Origin: Haloferax mucosum ATCC BAA-1512
GTDB taxonomy: Archaea; Halobacteriota; Halobacteria; Halobacteriales; Haloferacaceae
Reading direction: 5' to 3'
NCBI RefSeq assembly: GCF_000337815.1
Contig: NZ_AOLN01000013.1
Coordinates: 248,001 to 312,000, forward strand
DNA length: 64,000 nt
Part shown: positions 17,092-27,810 of the stretch, piece by piece
Layout: every line of letters starts with the position of its first letter
How positions within the stretch are numbered: position 1 is the first letter of the stretch
Made by a program: the position numbers and the translations under genes
Notes under the pieces: generated by a model
Database searches by the model: none
What the model was told of the DNA's origin: nothing
What the model saw: the letters and a program-made list of their open reading frames with translations, nothing else

Positions 17092-19101
17092 TTAGAGCCA
17101 GTCGTCGGGTTTGGTGTCATAGTCGATGTCACTAGCCGCGATGCGTTCTTCGAGGGACGAATCGAGGTCGTGTTCCTCGAAGTCGTCCCCGTCGTAGCGG
17201 ATGCGAATCGCTCGTTCGACCGGCGTCGGTTCGCGCCCGCGTCTGCGAGCGACTTCGATTTCGTGGTCGTCGAACTCCTTGACGATGGTCATCAGATTGA
17301 CCGGACGACCCCACAGATGGTAGACCCGCTCCAAGACGCCTTTCGCCTGCTGTTTGTCGAGGATGACGCCGTTGTACTGGTGACCAAGGAGCAGTTCTCC
17401 GCGGTTGTCGAAGTTCCCGTCGTAGACGGCGATGGTGGGCTTGCCGAAGTTCGTGAACTGGAACAGGAGCTTCTTTTTTACGTCCTCGTACTCGGACGAC
17501 GAGACGCGGAACTGCTGTGAGGACCGCGAGTACTCGTAGGCGAAGTAGTGGTTGTCGCGGACGAACTCCTCGGAGAGGAACGCGTCGAGGAACGTCACGT
17601 CGTTGTGGCTCTCTCGAATCTCGCGCATCCGGTCCCACCCGGTCGTCTTGTCAACGTCGGCAATCGCCCCCTCGACGGTGTCGTACTGGTCGTCGTCGAA
17701 CATGTACCGCGAGAGCTGTTCGAGTTCGGACCGCCGAATCCGACGGAGGAATCCACGGTTCTGCGGTTTGACGAGCGAGTAATGGCGCTCTGCGAGACCC
17801 TCGTAGGAGAGCAGTTTCCACGGGTATTTGACGACATCGAGCGAGTCGTCGCCCGAAAGCGCCCTGTCGAGCACCTCGTGGTCAACTCGGGGGTCGTCCT
17901 CGCCGAGGGCCGCGAGGTCGGACGCCGATTCCGCGTGGAGCGTGTCGATAGCCGGGTCGGGACGCAACAGGTCCTGTACCTCGTCGAAATCGACCATCTC
18001 GTGGAAGTTCCGCCACGTGATGCCCGTCACGCGCAGGAGTTTGTCCGCAACTTCGGCGCGGTTCGTCGTGTTCTCGATGTACTCCCAGAGTTCCTTACCG
18101 AGTTTGTAGGGGTTGAGACCGGGCGAGCCGAGCACCCGAGATTGATGGTCGGCGTAGGTGATGAACTCGTCAGTGCCCGCGAAGTGCTCGTCGCCCATCA
18201 TAAGCGACTCCCAGTAGGCCGCCCACCCCTCGTTCATGACTTTCGTCATCTTCTGGGCGGCGAAGTAGTACGACTCCTCGCGGAGCATGTCGAGGACGTC
18301 TTTTTGCCACGGCTCCATCTCCTCGGCTTTCTCCGTCTCGTCGTCGTACTGCATCCCGTGTTCGCGGAGATACGCGAGCACGTCCTTCCGCGGTTCGGTG
18401 AGTTTCGCGGCCTCGCGCTCGGCTTCCTCGACGTCTTCGAGCCACTCCTCGTCGAACACCTCGCGGCGAACGTCGTCGGAGATGTCGAGGCTGTCGAGTT
18501 GCGCGCGAATGTCCTCGGGGATGCGCCCGTCAGAGTCGCGTGCGGCCTCACGAATCGACCGGTGTTGGTCTATCGTGTCTTCGAGACACAGCACGGCGTC
18601 GATGAACTTCTCCACCTCGTCGCGGCTCACGTCCGGGTTTTGGACGTGGCGCTCGATGGCCTTGGCGTGCTGTTCGAGCATCGCCGCGGCGGCGAACTGC
18701 CCTTCGTCCGAGAACAGCCGGAACCACTGGTTGTTCTTGAAGAAATCGGAGTGCGCCTCGACGTGGGTGATGACGGCCTTCTGGTCGGCCAGCGAGTTCG
18801 ACTCCTGCAGGAAGGCGTTGGCCGGGTCGTCGTTGTTGACGATTTCGAACGCCTTGCCCATGCCGAACTGGTCTGTCTTGCGCTGTCGGTCGTAGGTCAT
18901 CCCCCACCGCCAGTGCGGGTAGCGCTCTTGGAACCCGCCGTACGCGATGAGCTGGTTCATCTCGTCGTAGTTGACGACCCAGTAGTTCACCGGGTACGGG
19001 TCCAACCCGAGTTTGTGGGCGAGCGCGCTCGCTTCGCGGACGGGTTCGTCCAGTCGGGCGGCTTCTCTCTGTGCGTCTCTGCGGTGTCGTCTGAAACTCA
19101 T
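17092..19101 (-). CDS. SpoVR family protein
   Basis: The 669-residue protein begins [19 protein letters not shown] and shows the SpoVR core: [35 protein letters not shown] near residue 55, and later [11 protein letters not shown] and [15 protein letters not shown] near 290-340. SpoVR takes part in Bacillus spore cortex formation, but its biochemical role is unknown. In enterobacteria the homologue YcgB belongs to the stress-induced YeaG-YeaH-YcgB set. Here the ATG overlaps the yeaH-type stop (ATGA), so expression is coupled to the two PrkA kinases and the YeaH protein. Confidence 0.95.
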   Translation of the reverse strand: MSFRRHRRDAQREAARLDEPVREASALAHKLGLDPYPVNYWVVNYDEMNQLIAYGGFQERYPHWRWGMTYDRQRKTDQFGMGKAFEIVNNDDPANAFLQESNSLADQKAVITHVEAHSDFFKNNQWFRLFSDEGQFAAAAMLEQHAKAIERHVQNPDVSRDEVEKFIDAVLCLEDTIDQHRSIREAARDSDGRIPEDIRAQLDSLDISDDVRREVFDEEWLEDVEEAEREAAKLTEPRKDVLAYLREHGMQYDDETEKAEEMEPWQKDVLDMLREESYYFAAQKMTKVMNEGWAAYWESLMMGDEHFAGTDEFITYADHQSRVLGSPGLNPYKLGKELWEYIENTTNRAEVADKLLRVTGITWRNFHEMVDFDEVQDLLRPDPAIDTLHAESASDLAALGEDDPRVDHEVLDRALSGDDSLDVVKYPWKLLSYEGLAERHYSLVKPQNRGFLRRIRRSELEQLSRYMFDDDQYDTVEGAIADVDKTTGWDRMREIRESHNDVTFLDAFLSEEFVRDNHYFAYEYSRSSQQFRVSSSEYEDVKKKLLFQFTNFGKPTIAVYDGNFDNRGELLLGHQYNGVILDKQQAKGVLERVYHLWGRPVNLMTIVKEFDDHEIEVARRRGREPTPVERAIRIRYDGDDFEEHDLDSSLEERIAASDIDYDTKPDDWL

Positions 19102-20417
19102 TCTGCTGTCGCCTCCGTGCTGAGGATGCGGTATATCGCGTCGATGACGTCTTCCGGTTGCGAGACGTACGCGACGACGACGTTGCCCTCGTCGCCGAGG
19201 TTCTTCTCGACCTCCTCGGCGTGCGTCGCGTTGATTGCGGTGCCGCCGGGTTGCGTCTCGACGTAGGCGTGAAGGTTCGCGTCTATCTCCTGCATGAGCG
19301 GGATGACTCGCTCTTTCGTGTCGTTCGAGGAGTTTTCGGAGTCGCCGGCGGCGAAGACGTAGCGGTTCCACTCGCGCCACGGGTACCGTTCGTCTAAGAC
19401 CTCCTTCGTCAACTCGTAGGCCGACGAGATGCGCGTCCCGCCGCCCGAGCGAATGCCGAAGAACTCGTCGCGTTCGACCTCCCACGCCTCCGCGTCGTGG
19501 GCGATGTAGACGAACTCCGCGTGGTCGTACTTGCCCGTGAGGTACCAATCGAGCGGCGTGAAGGTCCGTTCGACCAGTTCGCGTTTAGTCTCGCGCATCG
19601 ACCCCGACACGTCTCGGATGTTGACGACGACGACGTTCGAGCGCTTCTTTTCGATTATCTCGGGGTGACGGTAGCGTTCGTCTTCGCGGCGGAACGGAAT
19701 CTCTTTGAGACCGTCGCGGCGGATGCGCTGGACGGTCGTCGTCCGATCGACGTTCGCTTCCATCTCCTCGAAAGAGTCCCACGTGCCGCGTTCGTCGTCG
19801 GGAATGCGACTCCACTCGTCGTCGATCCACGCCATCGAGACGAGGATGTTGTTCTCACGGCACCAGTGGTAGACGTCCTTCGCGGAGGTCCCTTCGACCT
19901 TCATCGCCTCGCGGACGAACTCCTCGTCGAAGTCCATCGCCAGTTTGCGCTTGAGACCCTCCTTGAACAGGCGTTCGAAGTCGAGCGTGCTGTGGGGACC
20001 GCTCCGGGTGATGTCGGTGAAGTCGCCTTCGATTTCGTCGATGACCTCCTTGCCCTTCGGTTCGAGTTCGAGACCCAGCTCTTCGTCCAGCGCCTCGGCG
20101 AACTGCTCGGGATTCATCTCGTAGTACTCGTGTTCGGTCCCTTCCTCGCCGGGTTCGCCTTCGTCACCTTCGCCCGGCTCGGGTTGTGGCTGGCCGAGTG
20201 GCTGTCCCACGTCGGGGGTGCCGCCTTTGCCCTGCCCGACGCCGCCCATGTCGAGGCGGTCGTACTGGAACTCCGGCAGGTCAACGACCTTGATTGGAAT
20301 CTTGATGTCCTTCGAGCCAGAGGCTCCGAGGTCGCCGTAGGAGATGAAATCCTTGAGGTCTTCGCGTCGCTCTTCGCCCACTTCTCGGAATCGTTCGAGG
20401 TCGTCTCTCAGTCCCAT
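19098..20417 (-). CDS. YeaH/YhbH family (DUF444) von Willebrand A-like protein
   Basis: The 439-residue protein has a Gly/Pro/Glu-rich low-complexity stretch near residues 65-105 and then a von Willebrand A-like domain. The MIDAS-type motif appears as [16 protein letters not shown] near residue 270, followed by [13 protein letters not shown] and [11 protein letters not shown]. The family is always found with PrkA kinases and often SpoVR, and YeaH is thought to be a partner or substrate of the kinase. Start 20417 is chosen because it gives the typical opening [14 protein letters not shown]. It overlaps the preceding kinase gene by 10 bp and the next gene by 4 bp. Confidence 0.94.
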   Translation of the reverse strand: MGLRDDLERFREVGEERREDLKDFISYGDLGASGSKDIKIPIKVVDLPEFQYDRLDMGGVGQGKGGTPDVGQPLGQPQPEPGEGDEGEPGEEGTEHEYYEMNPEQFAEALDEELGLELEPKGKEVIDEIEGDFTDITRSGPHSTLDFERLFKEGLKRKLAMDFDEEFVREAMKVEGTSAKDVYHWCRENNILVSMAWIDDEWSRIPDDERGTWDSFEEMEANVDRTTTVQRIRRDGLKEIPFRREDERYRHPEIIEKKRSNVVVVNIRDVSGSMRETKRELVERTFTPLDWYLTGKYDHAEFVYIAHDAEAWEVERDEFFGIRSGGGTRISSAYELTKEVLDERYPWREWNRYVFAAGDSENSSNDTKERVIPLMQEIDANLHAYVETQPGGTAINATHAEEVEKNLGDEGNVVVAYVSQPEDVIDAIYRILSTEATAE

Positions 20418-22681
20418 GTGTGACTCACCCGCTTCAGTACGGCGCGACTCGTGAGTTCGGCCGAGGCCGTGGTGTAGCCGCGTGTGACCATCTCGTCGAT
20501 GGTGCGTTCTTTGACGCGCTCCGTCTCGGTGTTCGCCGGCGGGTCGTCCCACTGGCGCGGTTCGAGGTCCGGAAACAGCCGGCGCACGTCCTCCCAGTCG
20601 TGGGTTTCGAGCACCGTCCGGATGACGGGAATCTCGGTCAGGTCAACGTCCGAGACCGTGAATCCCGCGTCGCGGTTCTCCCACGCGTAGCGGTTGAGCG
20701 TGGTGATGACCTTCTCGTTGCGGAAGGTTTCGACCGCCTCGGACGGGTCGTTGCCCTCGTAGTCGTCGGGGGAAAACCGCCCGAGGTGTTCGGTCTCGAA
20801 CAGTTTCATGAGGAGCGGGTCCGGGTCGATTGGCCCGTGTTCGGTCTCTAACTGCCCGTCCGACGCCCACGCGTAGACGTGTTCGACGTACTCCTCGACC
20901 GTCTCGCGCTCGACGCCCTTGTCGGCGAGTAGCGCGTCGAGCACGTCGGCTTCCTGTTGGTCGAAGATGTGGTCTTCGACTATCTCGACGCGGCCTTCGT
21001 ACTCCGACGCCTCCGCGCGGGAGAAGACGGGCGCGTCCGGCAGTTCTTCGACCATCGCGTCGAGTACGTCGGTCGGCATCACGACCGACGCCACGTCGAG
21101 GTCGGGGTGACGGCGGTCGATGCGGTCGTGGAGCAAGTCGGCGATGACGTCGCGGGTGAACGTCACGGGGATGCCGTGTGTCCCCTCGGTGTCGCCGATG
21201 AACTCGAACGCCGACACCTCGCGTCGCTGGTCGCCGACCTGCAAGTAGCCGCGGTCGAACAACAGCGCCTTGTCAACGAGGTCGAATTCGAGTTCCGGGT
21301 CGCGCGGGATGTCGTCGGGGTCGAGTCGGGTCACGACGCTGTAGAGCGCCGCCGCCTCGATGGTGTGGGGCGCGAGTTCTCGCAGTTTGACCTTCCCCGG
21401 TCCCTTTCGTACGTCCAGCGTGACCGCCTCGGCGACGCGTTCGGCCATCGCCTCGGGGTCGTCGGTCCAGACGCTCGTCTCGTTCGTCAGTTCGCGCCGG
21501 ATGAGTTCGGCCTCCAGCGAGAGGTTCGTCAGGTAGCGGAACTCGTGTTTGTTGAGTCGGCGCTTGAGCGCCTTCAGGGGGTCGCGGCCGTTCCTGTCGG
21601 CGAACTTGTCGAGTTCGGCGTCGAGGTCCGGGTTCGAGATGATGACGAGTTGCGTGTCGATGTCCATCCCGATGCCCTTGTCCAGTTTGACGTGTCCCTC
21701 GTCGGGGACGTTCAGGAGTTTCTGGAGCAAGTCGGCGTGTTGGGCCGCGTCCTCGACGATAGTGAGAAGCCCGTTACCCTGCGAGAGCACGCCGTCGAAA
21801 CTGAACGCCTGCGGGTTCTTACGCCCACGAGAGTTCAGTTCGCGGAGCATGCTCGGCATCCACGACCCGACGAGTCGCTCTTTCGGCGACCCGTCGTCTT
21901 CGGAGTGGAGGACGCCGATGCCGCGTCCCACGTCTACGACGTAGTTTTTCACCCGGAGGTGTTTCGGGTCCGTGACGGCGCTGAACAGTTCGTTCTTGCC
22001 GGCGCGGCGGAACTCCTCTTCGAGGTAGTTGTACGCTTCGAGACAGAACGGGTCGAGACCCTCATCAACGCTGATCGGGATGTGGTCGTCGTTCGTCCGG
22101 TTGAGGTCTCTGAGCAGTTGCTTGCGCACGTCGCTCGGGAAGACCGAAAGCGGGTGCGACTGGACGGGGCTTTCGTACCAGTCTTCGTCGTCGGCATCGA
22201 CTTCGCCGCCGTAGGAGAGTCCTCGGGTGTCGTCGGCGTTTGAGACGTTCCACTCGACGGTGTAGCGCCGCCCCGAATCGGTCTTCGAGTACTCTCGCAG
22301 GCCGTTTATGAGACAGCGTTTCAACTCGGATTTGCCCGTCGCCGTCGGCCCGTCGAACCAGACGATTTTCTCGGCTTTGCCGCGGTCTGCGGCGATGGTT
22401 CTGAGGTCGTCAACGAACGCGTTGAGCACGTCCGTATTTCCGAGGATGGCGTGCTCGCCGTCGTTCGCCGGGTCGTCGAAAAAGCAGTAGCGCTCCTTTT
22501 TCTCGCCCTGTTCGACGACCTCTCTAGTCCCCATCGACTCGATGGCTTCGAGCAGATACTTCGACGCGTGCGACGCGATAGAGGGCGATTCGAACGCCGA
22601 TTCGACGTACTCGGCGAGGCTCATCGGCTCCTCGTAGGTGCCGCGGAGCGCCTCGTCAGCGTCGCGGATGTAATCTCGCAT
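20408..22681 (-). CDS. PrkA-family serine protein kinase / AAA+ protein (second copy)
   Basis: The 757-residue protein starts [22 protein letters not shown] and has the PrkA AAA-type core with a Walker A-like [14 protein letters not shown] near residue 105. [16 protein letters not shown] is further in, and a long C-terminal helical region follows. PrkA proteins are described both as serine kinases and as AAA+ proteases. This copy is clearly different from the one before it, sharing order and motifs rather than close identity. It is 67 residues longer. It lies 2 bp after the first kinase stop and overlaps yeaH by 10 bp. Confidence 0.92.
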   Translation of the reverse strand: MRDYIRDADEALRGTYEEPMSLAEYVESAFESPSIASHASKYLLEAIESMGTREVVEQGEKKERYCFFDDPANDGEHAILGNTDVLNAFVDDLRTIAADRGKAEKIVWFDGPTATGKSELKRCLINGLREYSKTDSGRRYTVEWNVSNADDTRGLSYGGEVDADDEDWYESPVQSHPLSVFPSDVRKQLLRDLNRTNDDHIPISVDEGLDPFCLEAYNYLEEEFRRAGKNELFSAVTDPKHLRVKNYVVDVGRGIGVLHSEDDGSPKERLVGSWMPSMLRELNSRGRKNPQAFSFDGVLSQGNGLLTIVEDAAQHADLLQKLLNVPDEGHVKLDKGIGMDIDTQLVIISNPDLDAELDKFADRNGRDPLKALKRRLNKHEFRYLTNLSLEAELIRRELTNETSVWTDDPEAMAERVAEAVTLDVRKGPGKVKLRELAPHTIEAAALYSVVTRLDPDDIPRDPELEFDLVDKALLFDRGYLQVGDQRREVSAFEFIGDTEGTHGIPVTFTRDVIADLLHDRIDRRHPDLDVASVVMPTDVLDAMVEELPDAPVFSRAEASEYEGRVEIVEDHIFDQQEADVLDALLADKGVERETVEEYVEHVYAWASDGQLETEHGPIDPDPLLMKLFETEHLGRFSPDDYEGNDPSEAVETFRNEKVITTLNRYAWENRDAGFTVSDVDLTEIPVIRTVLETHDWEDVRRLFPDLEPRQWDDPPANTETERVKERTIDEMVTRGYTTASAELTSRAVLKRVSHTWD

Positions 22682-22683
22682 GG

Positions 22684-24756
22684 TCACCCTTCGAGTTCGC
22701 TCTTGGCCACCTCCGCACCGGCGAACTCGAGCACCTCCCGGGCACCGTCGCGCGAGTACCCCTGTTCGACGAGCGCGTCGATCCACGCGTTTCGTTCGTC
22801 GTCGTCGAGTTCGTTCGCGCTCACGAGCGCCGAGAAGTTGATGTTGTGTTTCTTGTCTTCCCAGAGTTTGCGTTCGAGCGCGCGGCGGAGTCGGTCGTTG
22901 TCTTGCGGGTTGAACGACGTGCCTTCGCGTGCGCGACGCGACACCCAGTTGGAGACCTCCTGTCGGAAGTCGTCCTTGCGGTCTTCGGGGATGTTGAGCT
23001 TTTCTTCGACGGCGCGGAGGAACTTCTCGTCGGGGTCTTGGTCGCGCCCCGTCAGTTCGTCTTCGACCGTCGCGTCGTCGATGTAGGCCATCACGTGGTC
23101 CATGTACTTCTCGCCCTGTCTGCGAATCTCGTCGATGTCGTAGGCGAGGGCGTGGCGCACGTCTTCGATGGCGCGTTCTTTGTACTCTTCGCGGACCATT
23201 TCGAGGTAGCGGTGGTACCGTTCGAGGCTCTCTTCGGGAATCGACCCGTGGGTCTCCAAGTTCTCTCCGAGGTGGGTAAACGACGAAAGCGGCGAGAGGT
23301 ACGACCGGCCGCGGTGGGTCGCATCCATAATCGCCTCGGCGATTTCGTCGCCGATGAAGCGCGCGGAGACGCCGTCCATGCCCTCGGCGATGTCGGCTTT
23401 GGCCTCGCCTTCCTCGCGGAGTTTTCGCACGTCAATGTCGTCGCCGTCGTCCAACTCGCCGTTGTAGGCTTTCGCCTTCTGGACGAGCGAGATGGTGTCC
23501 GAATCGGGTTCGACGATGCGCGTGAGGACGCCGAACAGCCCCGACATTTCGAGTGTGTGCGGTTCGACGTGGATGTCGGGCACGTCGGCGTTCCGGAGCA
23601 TCTTCCGGTAGATTTCGGATTCCTGTTCGTATTCGAGGACGTACGGGAAGTCGATGCGCTTGGTCCGGTCGTTGAACGCCTCCATCTTCTCGTCGCCCTT
23701 CTTCTCCCGGTATTCGGGCATGTTCGTCCGGCCGACGATGACCTGGTCGATGTCGATTCGGGGGTTGTTCTTCGGCTTGATGGTCTGTTCCTGCGAGGCG
23801 TGCAGGAAGTCGTAGAGGAACTCGCGTTGGAGTTTCAGCAGTTCCTCGCCGGAGAAGATACCCCGGTTGGCGTTACAGAACGCCCCGGCGTAGTCGAACG
23901 CGCGCGGGTCGGATTCGCCGTAGACCGCGAGCTTCGAGTAGTTGACGTCGCCGGTGAGTTCGGTCTCGTCTTGGTTCTTCTTGTCTTTCGGCTCGAACGT
24001 CTCGACGCACTGCCGTTTGTTCTCGGAGGCGACGAGACGGATGATTTCGATGTGATTCTCCAGGACCGACTCTAAGTCGTCGTCGTAGTGCGCGAGCAGG
24101 CGGTCCATGTAGAACTCCGAGGCGGGGTCGAGCGCCTGGTCGTTCCGAATCGTGTAGGGTGCATCGAGGTTCTCGTTTAGTTGCTCGATGACGATGTCGC
24201 GTTGTTCCTGCGGGAGCAACACGAGCGGGTCTTGGTTCATCGGTGATGTGACGACGTCGTCAGCGGGGTCTTGGTCGCGGATGACGTCGCCGAGGTTCGA
24301 CCACCGGAAGGTGTACATGCGGCCTTCGTCGCGCATCGTGTAATCCTCGAAGTAGCGTCGAGAAAGCCAGTCGAAGTGCGACTTCCCCGAGCCGACGGGA
24401 CCCAAGAGGAGTTTGATGCGTTTTTCAGGACCGAGGCCGCGAGCACCAGATTTCACCTTGTTGACGAACTCGTGTATCGACTCGTGGACTTCGCGGCCGT
24501 AGAAGACGTTTTCTCCGTTGTGAAGCGGGTCTTCTGAGGCCATGAGGTACTCCACGACGCCCGCGTCTTCGTCGTAACGGGTGCCGTAAAAGTCGAACAT
24601 GTCCGCCACGCGTTGGTGGGCGTTGCGAGCGATCTTCGGGTCTGCGTAGACCTCTTCTAAGTACCACTCGAAACTCTTCGCCTCGCGCAGGTCCGCGGGC
24701 ACCGAGTCTTTGTAGTGCTTGCTCAGGTCTGCGAGTGTTTCGATTTCGCCGGTCAT
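22684..24756 (-). CDS. prkA: PrkA-family serine protein kinase (first copy, operon head)
   Basis: The 690-residue protein has the classic PrkA layout. The N-terminal region YLEEVYADPKIARNAHQRVADMF resembles bacterial PrkA, and the Walker A motif LLLGPVGSGKSHFDW lies near residue 105. VIVGRTNMPEYREKK and RIDFPYVLEYEQESEIY mark the middle. The C-terminal kinase-like region ends LEFAGAEVAKSELEG. The ATG at 24756 is used because the 32 residues before it are Arg-rich and unlike the family. It begins the prkA-prkA-yeaH-spoVR run. Confidence 0.94.
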   Translation of the reverse strand: MTGEIETLADLSKHYKDSVPADLREAKSFEWYLEEVYADPKIARNAHQRVADMFDFYGTRYDEDAGVVEYLMASEDPLHNGENVFYGREVHESIHEFVNKVKSGARGLGPEKRIKLLLGPVGSGKSHFDWLSRRYFEDYTMRDEGRMYTFRWSNLGDVIRDQDPADDVVTSPMNQDPLVLLPQEQRDIVIEQLNENLDAPYTIRNDQALDPASEFYMDRLLAHYDDDLESVLENHIEIIRLVASENKRQCVETFEPKDKKNQDETELTGDVNYSKLAVYGESDPRAFDYAGAFCNANRGIFSGEELLKLQREFLYDFLHASQEQTIKPKNNPRIDIDQVIVGRTNMPEYREKKGDEKMEAFNDRTKRIDFPYVLEYEQESEIYRKMLRNADVPDIHVEPHTLEMSGLFGVLTRIVEPDSDTISLVQKAKAYNGELDDGDDIDVRKLREEGEAKADIAEGMDGVSARFIGDEIAEAIMDATHRGRSYLSPLSSFTHLGENLETHGSIPEESLERYHRYLEMVREEYKERAIEDVRHALAYDIDEIRRQGEKYMDHVMAYIDDATVEDELTGRDQDPDEKFLRAVEEKLNIPEDRKDDFRQEVSNWVSRRAREGTSFNPQDNDRLRRALERKLWEDKKHNINFSALVSANELDDDERNAWIDALVEQGYSRDGAREVLEFAGAEVAKSELEG

Positions 24757-25283
24757 TGTTCGTGGAGCCTCGTCGGACCAGCCGTCTGAAGACGGTCGAG
24801 GGCGACGCGCCCGCGTCCGCGGGTCGCAGACGACACACCACACATCCGTCACGCGACGAGGGTGTCGCTGTGAGCGGGGAGGGCAGTACGTCGCCGCCGC
24901 TGCGCACTCACGACGGCTCGGCGATTGGCAACAGAATCGGCGCGGTTAGTTGGCGATGCGCGGCGGCTCGCTCGGCCCGGTGACCGAGACTGTTTTGAAG
25001 TGAGGGACGTTAGCATATAACGCTTTCTCCGTTTTTAGTCAAATTAATAACAATAATTAGGGGACATCCAGATACGTCTCATCGAAATCTAGCCACCCAC
25101 GGACCGGCGTGTACCGATTTAATCGGCGATTCAGTCCGCTGACGGTCTCGTTAATCGAGTCGCTCCGAAATCATGTCGCGGGTCTTCGGCGGACCGCGTC
25201 AGTCTTCGACACCGATTTTCTGCGGACATCCTCGCGTTAGATGAAAGCGAGAAGGCTTAGGACACAGACCGACTATCGTACGT
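24757..25283 (-). promoter_or_regulatory. Long upstream region of the PrkA operon, with TATA-like box
   Basis: No gene is supported in these 527 bp. An A/T-rich segment at about 25005-25060 stands out in GC-rich surroundings and holds minus-strand TTATATGC at 25020-25013, the best TATA candidate for the kinase operon. Using it would give a leader of about 230 nt, unusually long for a haloarchaeon, which suggests either a regulated leader or a closer unrecognised promoter. The right-hand part should also contain the promoter of the gene at 25284, but no clear box was identified. Confidence 0.4.
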
Positions 25284-25664
25284 ATGACCGACCTGCCCGA
25301 CGGATGGACGCTCTGGAACGACGAGCAGGAGGGCCGTCGCATCCTCGCGTACCGGCCCGACGTGTTCAACGAGAGTTCGTTCCCCGCCGAGTGCATGCCG
25401 ACGATTTTCGTGTGGAACGGGTCGCGGGCGAAACGACCCGGTGCAACCCAGATTCGAACCGAAACGTGGCACGCCGTGCTCTACCTCGAACCCGAAATCG
25501 AAGCCGTCGTCGAGGAGTTCGATTCCCGCGAGACGGCTCTCGAAGGCGCGGAAGCCATCGCTCAGCAGTTTGCGGACGGCGAGATAGACTACCGAGAGGC
25601 CTACCAGATTCCGCGTGAGGACTACTTCGACAAACTCGACGAACTGACCGGGCGAGAGTCTTAA
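25284..25664 (+). CDS. Conserved haloarchaeal protein (DUF5820-like)
   Basis: This is an acidic 126-residue soluble protein beginning MTDLPDGWTLWNDEQEGRR. A central beta-rich part (ECMPTIFVWNGSRAKRPG) is followed by two amphipathic helices (EIEAVVEEFDSRETALEGAEAIAQQF). There are no membrane helices, signal peptide or catalytic motif. I believe it belongs to the haloarchaeal DUF5820 group, recalled rather than searched. It precedes the UPF0179 gene by 25 bp and is probably cotranscribed with it. Confidence 0.7.
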   Translation: MTDLPDGWTLWNDEQEGRRILAYRPDVFNESSFPAECMPTIFVWNGSRAKRPGATQIRTETWHAVLYLEPEIEAVVEEFDSRETALEGAEAIAQQFADGEIDYREAYQIPREDYFDKLDELTGRES

Positions 25665-25689
25665 CCGACCCGCGGATAAATTTGCACCC

Positions 25690-26139
25690 ATGACCTCCAT
25701 CACGCTCATCGGCGCTCGGTTAACCGACCCGGGAACCGAATTCGTCTATCGCGGTGCGTCGAGCGCCTGTGAGGGGTGTCCGTACCGCCAGCAGTGTCTC
25801 AACCTCACCGAAGGCGTCCGCTACCGCGTCCGCGGCGTGCGCGAAAACACGCAGGTACTCGACTGCGCCGTCCACGACGAGGGCGTCCGCGCCGTCGAAG
25901 TCGAACCCGCACCGGTTCGGGCGAACGTCCCGTCGAAAGGCGCCTACGCCGGAAGCAAGGCCACACTTCAGGGTCCGTGTCCTCACACCGAGTGTCCGAG
26001 CCACCAATACTGCGTCCCCGAAGGCGCAGAATTCGACCAAGAGTACCGCATCAGCACCGTCGTCGGCGACCCACCGCACGACCACTGCCATCTCGACCGC
26101 AACCTGACGCTCGTCGAGTTCGAAGCGGCCGACGAGTAA
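25690..26139 (+). CDS. UPF0179 family cysteine-rich protein
   Basis: This 149-residue archaeal protein has ordered cysteines: SACEGCPYRQQC near residues 21-32, a further Cys in LDCAVHDEG, then GPCPHTECPSHQYCVPEG near 97-114 and HDHCHLD near 128. The spacing suggests one or two bound metal ions or an Fe-S cluster. The family is widespread in Euryarchaeota and has no proven function. Start ATG 25690 matches the usual short N-terminus (MTSITLIGARLTD). Confidence 0.93.
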   Translation: MTSITLIGARLTDPGTEFVYRGASSACEGCPYRQQCLNLTEGVRYRVRGVRENTQVLDCAVHDEGVRAVEVEPAPVRANVPSKGAYAGSKATLQGPCPHTECPSHQYCVPEGAEFDQEYRISTVVGDPPHDHCHLDRNLTLVEFEAADE

Positions 26140-26292
26140 TCTAACTGCCACTCGCGGCGCTCCGACGCCACCGATTATCCTCTCTCGTCTGGCCTCTATC
26201 CGCCCTTCACCGACTCCCCCAATCGTCTTCTCCACCACCGCCATCCATCGCCTCCCCCTACCGTTTTACCGGCCGTCTGTGATACGAGAACG
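26140..26292 (+). terminator. Pyrimidine-rich tract after UPF0179
   Basis: The RNA-like strand is almost all C and T over roughly 26160-26270, with several short T runs (for example CGTCTTCTCC and CCGTTTTACC). Archaeal transcription stops at T-rich stretches in the coding strand without needing a hairpin, so this is a reasonable termination zone ahead of the HAD gene. There is no gene in it. Confidence 0.3.
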
Positions 26293-26928
26293 ATGACGAC
26301 CGCGGTCTACTTCGACCTCGATTCGACGCTTCTCCAGTACACGACCGATTTCGAGACCATCTTCGAGCGGGCGGTTCCGGACGCGCCAGCGGGAGCCTAC
26401 GAGCGGTACGTCTCAGTCCTCTTCGACTCGTTCGACCGGCTTTCGACGGACCCCTACTACGAAGGGTTCAGCGCCGTCGTCTCCGAGTTCGGCGTTGACG
26501 CCGACCCCGAAGCGCTCGCGGCGCGACACACCGAAGCCGAACTCGCGGCGACGACCGTCCCCGAACAAGCCCGCGATGCCCTCGCTCGTGCCGCGTCACG
26601 GGGACCGTCCGGGATTCTGACGAACGGCACAGCGGAGATGCAACGAGCGAAAATCGAGCGACACGGTCTCGAAAGCGATGTCGATGCCGTCATCGTCTCG
26701 AACGACCCCGATATCGCCGTCCGAAAGCCAGACGCCGATATTTTCGAGGCCGCCGAAGCGGCCCTCCCCGCGGACGGCTACGTCTACGTCGGCGACACAT
26801 ACGACGAGGATATCGTCGGGGCGCGGCAGGCCGGCTGGCGAGCGTTTCACGTCGGTACCGACGGTCCCGACGACGACCCGATGCGAGTCGAGTCGGTGGC
26901 GGACGCGGTCGCTCGCATCTTCGATTAA
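26293..26928 (+). CDS. HAD-superfamily hydrolase
   Basis: The 211-residue protein has the four HAD motifs. Motif I is YFDLDSTLLQ (nucleophile Asp and acid Asp), motif II GILTNGT, motif III the Lys in AVRKPDADIF, and motif IV GDTYDEDIVGARQAGW. The helical cap between motifs I and II is of the C1 type (residues 15-95), as in phosphoglycolate phosphatase or haloacid dehalogenase. DxDST replaces the more common DxDGT. The substrate is unknown; a small phosphate ester is most likely. It converges on the AstE-like gene. Confidence 0.9.
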   Translation: MTTAVYFDLDSTLLQYTTDFETIFERAVPDAPAGAYERYVSVLFDSFDRLSTDPYYEGFSAVVSEFGVDADPEALAARHTEAELAATTVPEQARDALARAASRGPSGILTNGTAEMQRAKIERHGLESDVDAVIVSNDPDIAVRKPDADIFEAAEAALPADGYVYVGDTYDEDIVGARQAGWRAFHVGTDGPDDDPMRVESVADAVARIFD

Positions 26929-26955
26929 ACGGTGGTACGGGCCGGTCACCGAGCA

Positions 26956-27810
26956 CTACGGGAGCGTTCCAATTTTCTCACCGGCGTAGCCGAAGATGTC
27001 GGCGTAGCCGTTCGCGGAGAGTAAAATCGGATAGAAATCGCGGTCTGCGACGAACAGTTCGTCGTCGGCGCGGGCGAACGTCGTCCCCGTCGTGAGAGCC
27101 TCGAAATTGGTGGCGAGGACTTCGTACTCCTCGGCGATGGGCTTGGGGAGTTCTTCGAGCAATCGGAACACGTCGAGGCAGTTTTCCTCCGGAATCCCGA
27201 GTTTCAAGCGGTCGTCTTCGGTCTGCGAGTCGGACACTGTACCACCGCTTCCGTCGCCCGCGACCGCCGGTGCAGGGAGGACGTTCGTCGCGGTGAGAAA
27301 CGCGCGGATAAGCCAGTAGGCGTTGCCAGCGGCTTCCTCGGAGTGCTGGAGACCGGCCTCGACTTCGATGGTGTGGGCGTGCTCGATGAGTCGCCCTTCG
27401 GCGAAATTGTTCGTCTCGACGGCCACTCCGACCGGGAGACGCGGGAGAATCGACCGCGCGATAGCGTCCACGGTATCGACGATAGCGAACGGTTCCGCGT
27501 ACGACTGCGTAGAGTGGATAGAAAATGCCGTCGTGCCGCGAACCTCGCGTCCGAGGTCGTGTGCGAGACGCCGCTCGTGGTTGTCCGCGTTCGGGTCGCC
27601 CGGGAACGCCCGGTTGAGGTCCTCGTCGAGGTATCGAACGTCCGCTTCGAGCGCCTCCTCGTTAGCGATGATGAGTTTCACCGGGCGCTCGACGTCCGGG
27701 TCTTCCGCGACGAACCGCTCGATAGCGCGAGCACCACACGGTTCGTCACCGTGAATCGACCCGACGACTGACACCTCAGGCGTCCCGTCACCGAGTTCGT
27801 AGATTCGCAT
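26956..27810 (-). CDS. Succinylglutamate desuccinylase/aspartoacylase family protein (second copy)
   Basis: The 284-residue metal hydrolase has zinc motifs SIHGDEPCGARAIERF (His20 and Glu23) and AFSIHSTQSY near 100, plus the loop YLDEDLNRAFPGD near 58. It is 57 residues shorter than the paralogue at 7180-8205 and lacks part of the N-terminus. Its C-terminus again forms a barrel-like tail with ADRDFYPILLSANGYADIFGY. The two copies in one window probably have different acyl-amino-acid or peptide substrates. No neighbouring amino-acid catabolic gene helps to choose. Confidence 0.87.
   Translation of the reverse strand: MRIYELGDGTPEVSVVGSIHGDEPCGARAIERFVAEDPDVERPVKLIIANEEALEADVRYLDEDLNRAFPGDPNADNHERRLAHDLGREVRGTTAFSIHSTQSYAEPFAIVDTVDAIARSILPRLPVGVAVETNNFAEGRLIEHAHTIEVEAGLQHSEEAAGNAYWLIRAFLTATNVLPAPAVAGDGSGGTVSDSQTEDDRLKLGIPEENCLDVFRLLEELPKPIAEEYEVLATNFEALTTGTTFARADDELFVADRDFYPILLSANGYADIFGYAGEKIGTLP

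Noticed and set aside
17548..19266. 572-residue plus-strand ORF
   Set aside because: It is the mirror frame of spoVR and the end of the YeaH gene.
20957..22243. 428-residue plus-strand ORF
   Set aside because: It is the mirror frame of the second PrkA gene.
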